Source: Brevundimonas sp. (lineage in GTDB: Bacteria > Pseudomonadota > Alphaproteobacteria > Caulobacterales > Caulobacteraceae). From it: a stretch of DNA of 8,945 nucleotides. Positions 7,253-8,945 of the stretch are shown here, piece after piece (position 1 is the first letter of the stretch; each line of letters begins with the position of its first letter). The stretch lies in contig JAAXIW010000151.1 in NCBI GenBank assembly GCA_012270135.1, forward strand, positions 1 to 8,945. Reading direction: 5' to 3'. The position numbers and the translations under genes were made by a program. The notes below the pieces were generated by a model. That model was not told the DNA's origin, searched no databases, and was given only the letters and a program-made list of their open reading frames with translations.

Positions 7253-8056
7253 ATGGTCGCTTCTAACGACACGGTATCGGCGCGCAAACCCCAAAGCGGG
7301 GCGGAGTCCGGCGAGCGCGCCGCCGGCCCGTCGATCGATCCCGCCGATGTGGCGCGGTTCTCGGCCCAGGCCGCCGAATGGTGGGACGCGCGCGGACCGT
7401 TCGCGCCGCTGCACAGGTTCAACCCGGCCCGGCTGGCCTTCGTCCGCGACCGCGCCGCCGAACGGTTCGGTCGTGATCCGAAAATCCGCGCGCCCTTCAC
7501 CGGCCTGACCCTGCTCGACGTCGGTTGCGGCGGCGGCCTGATCGCCGAGCCGATGCGGCGTCTCGGGTTCGAGGTGACGGCCATCGACGCCTCCAGCGAG
7601 AACATCGGCACGGCCCGGGTGCACGCCGGACAACAGGGCCTCGACATCGCCTACCGCGCCGCCACCGTCGAACAGCTCGAGGGCGAAGGCGCGGGGCCGT
7701 TCGACGTCGTCCTGACCATGGAGGTGATCGAGCACGTGGCCGATCCGGAGGCCTTCGTCCGCGCCTGCGCCCGACTGGTGAAGCCCGGCGGGATGATGAT
7801 CGTCGCCACCCTGAACCGCACCCTGAAATCCCTCGCCCTGGGCAAGGTCGCGGCGGAATACGTGCTGCGCTGGGTGCCGGCCGGGACCCACGACTGGAAC
7901 CAGTTCCTCAAGCCCGATGAAATTCGGCTGATGCTCTCGGAAGAGCCGGTCGCGGTCAGCGGGCCGTACGGCCTCGTCTACAATCCGCTCACCGACCGCT
8001 GGAGCGAGAGCGACGACGCCGCGATCAACTACATGATGGTCGCCACGCGGGATTGA
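7253..8056 (+). CDS. ubiG: Ubiquinone biosynthesis O-methyltransferase UbiG
   Basis: UbiG is the SAM-dependent enzyme that performs both O-methylations of the ubiquinone ring, at the inner membrane. The 267-residue protein has a short variable N-terminus, then DVARFSAQAAEWWDARGPFAPLHRFNPARL, typical of UbiG. The class I methyltransferase core follows: motif I LLDVGCGGGLIAEPM (about 87-101), the acidic end of strand 2 (VTAIDASSENI, Asp112), and EVIEHVADPEAF (about 157-168). Then come VKPGGMMIVATLNRT and the family signature GTHDWNQFLKPDEI (about 211-224). The ATG at 7253 was chosen because it is the first Met in frame ahead of the conserved part. No well-spaced Shine-Dalgarno precedes it (a GGAGGG at 7223-7228 is too far), so a leaderless mRNA or the TTG at 7217 is possible. 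It diverges from lysC across 55 bases in which I see no clear promoter. Confidence 0.95.
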   Translation: MVASNDTVSARKPQSGAESGERAAGPSIDPADVARFSAQAAEWWDARGPFAPLHRFNPARLAFVRDRAAERFGRDPKIRAPFTGLTLLDVGCGGGLIAEPMRRLGFEVTAIDASSENIGTARVHAGQQGLDIAYRAATVEQLEGEGAGPFDVVLTMEVIEHVADPEAFVRACARLVKPGGMMIVATLNRTLKSLALGKVAAEYVLRWVPAGTHDWNQFLKPDEIRLMLSEEPVAVSGPYGLVYNPLTDRWSESDDAAINYMMVATRD

Positions 8057-8092
8057 TCCGCCTTACCGCGAATTCATCCACCTTTCCGTGAT

Positions 8093-8120
8093 GTAACGGG
8101 ACAGCGAAGCTTGGCGATGG
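8093..8120 (+). promoter_or_regulatory. Possible ECF-sigma-type promoter of the small lipoprotein gene
   Basis: GTAACG (8093-8098) is followed after 16 bases by CGATGG (8115-8120), 34 bases before the lipoprotein ATG. As I recall it, Caulobacter SigF promoters have GTAACC-N16-CGAA, so this differs at one base in each element. The AAC in the -35 is typical of ECF sigma factors generally. One weak match by eye is not proof; a housekeeping promoter elsewhere in the 98-base gap is possible. Confidence 0.25.
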
Positions 8121-8154
8121 GATGAGGCGGCATCCCCCGAAACGGAGCCCCGTC

Positions 8155-8382
8155 ATGAAACGCCTTCTCATCCTTTCCGCCCTGTCCGCCGCCCTGATGA
8201 CCTCGGCCTGCGTCACCGTCATCGACGCGGGTCACGACGATCATGTCGGCTGGCACGGCCAGAACGCCGCGCCGTTCGACGGCGCCCGGGCCGACTGCCG
8301 CGCCCGCACCGGCCGCAACGAGCGCAGCGACGCCTTCGCCGCCTGCATGGCCGAAAAGGGCTGGACCCGCGGCGAACACTGA
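8155..8382 (+). CDS. Small putative lipoprotein with a CMxxKGW motif
   Basis: A 75-residue protein starting at the ATG at 8155, which has GGAG at 8144-8147 with 7-base spacing; an upstream in-frame start at 8122 is not needed. The N-terminus MKRLLILSALSAALMTSAC is a signal peptide with a candidate lipidation Cys19. The lipobox TSAC lacks the usual aliphatic residue at -3, so lipidation is likely but not certain. The mature part of about 57 residues is His/Asp-rich near its start (GHDDHVGWHGQ), then has ADCRARTG and FAACMAEKGWTRGEH. The two remaining cysteines could form a disulfide. The F-x-x-C-M-x-x-K-G-W pattern recurs in small secreted or lipid-anchored proteobacterial proteins of unknown function. 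I do not recognise a named family. It lies 98 bases after ubiG, probably with its own promoter, and converges on the DUF6265-like gene. Confidence 0.75.
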   Translation: MKRLLILSALSAALMTSACVTVIDAGHDDHVGWHGQNAAPFDGARADCRARTGRNERSDAFAACMAEKGWTRGEH

Positions 8383-8383
8383 C

Positions 8384-8401
8384 CCCCGGCTTCAGGCGGG
8401 G
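8384..8401. terminator. Short GC hairpin at a convergent junction
   Basis: CCCCG (8384-8388) and CGGGG (8397-8401) can form a 5-bp stem with an 8-base loop between the stop codons of the lipoprotein gene and the opposing gene, overlapping the latter's end. No T-tract follows. A stem this short is easily formed by chance in such GC-rich DNA, so this is only a weak candidate terminator. Confidence 0.2.
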
Positions 8402-8844
8402 CAGCGCGCATTCAGCGGAGCGGAGCGGAAATTCCATTCCATGCTGCGCGCCTGCCCGCCGATCTCGCCCTCGATCCGGGCGTGCAGGGCGTCGCCGTCG
8501 CGCTCGTAGATGACCCGGGTCGGGAAGTCGTTCGCTGCATTGGCGAAGACCGCCCGGGTCGGGCCGCTCTCGGTCAGGACGAAGGCCGTCGGCGGCGCGC
8601 CGCCCGGCTGGGCGACATAGGCGAAGCCCTGCGGCGTCGGGCCGATGTGCGAGACCTCGAACGAGACGCCCCGCGCCGTCAGCGTCACCGCATGGCCGAC
8701 ACTGAGGCCGCCGCGCGGCTCGCTCCAGGTCTCCGAGACCTCGCGGCCATCCGAGCAATCCAGCCAGTAGCCGGCCATCCACGACATGTCGGGCGGCGGC
8801 GCGGCCTGCATCAGCACGGCGGCGAGAACGGCGGCGGTCGTCAT
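8392..8844 (-). CDS. DUF6265-like secreted protein of unknown function
   Basis: A 150-residue protein. The N-terminus MTTAAVLAAVLMQAAPPPD looks like a signal peptide with cleavage near MQA-APPP, although it has no basic residue in its n-region. The mature protein has the pattern WMAGYWLDCSDGREVSETWS, then GGLSVGHAVT, and later FANAANDFPTRVIYERDGDAL followed by HARIEGEIGG. These fit the DUF6265 group of small, probably beta-barrel, exported proteins, whose function is unknown. Two cysteines (in LDCSDG and at the C-terminal NARCPA) remain in the mature part and might pair. The start has AGAGGGG on the minus strand (8852-8858) with 7-base spacing. It lies 28 bases after the stop of the next minus-strand gene, so the two may be co-transcribed. 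The family assignment is from memory of the motif and is not checked. Confidence 0.8.
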   Translation of the reverse strand: MTTAAVLAAVLMQAAPPPDMSWMAGYWLDCSDGREVSETWSEPRGGLSVGHAVTLTARGVSFEVSHIGPTPQGFAYVAQPGGAPPTAFVLTESGPTRAVFANAANDFPTRVIYERDGDALHARIEGEIGGQARSMEWNFRSAPLNARCPA

Positions 8845-8872
8845 GGTCTGTCCCCTCTGTTGACGCCGGACC

Positions 8873-8945
8873 CTAGTGCGGCGACAGCGGGCCGGGCTTG
8901 TAGGTTTGCGACGCGATGGCCCGCGCCAGCTCGACCTGTTCGCGG
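8873..8945 (-). CDS. C-terminal end of an unidentified protein (partial)
   Basis: Reading the minus strand from 8944, one frame gives 23 residues, REQVELARAIASQTYKPGPL then SPH, ending at TAG (8873-8875). The mix of charged and aliphatic residues and the GC-rich third positions look like real coding sequence, whereas the other minus frame I checked reads as low-complexity Arg/Ala/Gly. The rest of the gene lies beyond the window, so no family can be named. It ends 28 bases before the DUF6265-like start on the same strand. Confidence 0.55.
   Translation of the reverse strand, partial: REQVELARAIASQTYKPGPLSPH

Noticed and set aside
7198..7647. N-terminal extension of lysC into the region opposite ubiG
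   Set aside because: The open frame continues upstream, but it has no aspartate kinase similarity and overlaps the conserved ubiG coding region on the other strand.

Overview
The window is an ordinary-looking stretch of a GC-rich alphaproteobacterial chromosome. Several signs point to Caulobacterales (a Brevundimonas- or Caulobacter-like organism): the very high GC content, divergent ubiG and lysC, lysC followed by ptsP, and a rodZ-like gene directly before ispG. The genus is an inference from gene content and order; no rRNA or other marker is present.

Layout from left to right. Bases 1-489 (+) hold the 3' end of a TauE/SafE-type membrane transporter. It converges on a minus-strand run of three close genes, read from right to left: a RodZ-like HTH/membrane protein (2307-3413), ispG (1102-2274) and a glutathione S-transferase family protein (500-1099). 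An 8-bp perfect hairpin contains both convergent stop codons (483-506). Upstream, across a short intergenic region with a perfect DnaA-box sequence, lies ptsP, the GAF-containing enzyme I of the nitrogen PTS (3605-5872). Before it is the aspartate kinase gene lysC (5923-7197), both on the minus strand. ubiG (7253-8056, +) diverges from lysC. A small lipoprotein gene (8155-8382, +) converges on a DUF6265-like secreted protein gene (8392-8844, -). The last bases hold the C-terminal end of another minus-strand gene (8873-8945).

The main anomaly is in lysC. The reading frame is the same on both sides, but about 28 bases (6664-6691) just after the conserved GGSDSSAVA motif are replaced by an 11-A homopolymer and AT-richer sequence that puts two in-frame stops into the gene. 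Aspartate kinase is normally needed for diaminopimelate, lysine, methionine and threonine synthesis. Adjacent native bases also match the end of the Illumina P5 adapter, and the odd stretch is followed by poly-A. A sequencing or assembly artefact is therefore more likely than a real pseudogene.

Functionally the window is mostly housekeeping: amino-acid and cell-wall precursor supply (lysC), isoprenoid precursors for undecaprenyl phosphate and quinones (ispG), ubiquinone methylation (ubiG), cell shape (rodZ-like) and nitrogen/carbon signalling (ptsP). I see no rRNA, tRNA, CRISPR array, insertion sequence, phage gene or defence system, and no convincing previously undescribed system. The most useful leads are the lysC lesion, the DnaA box, the twin-stop hairpin and two small envelope proteins.
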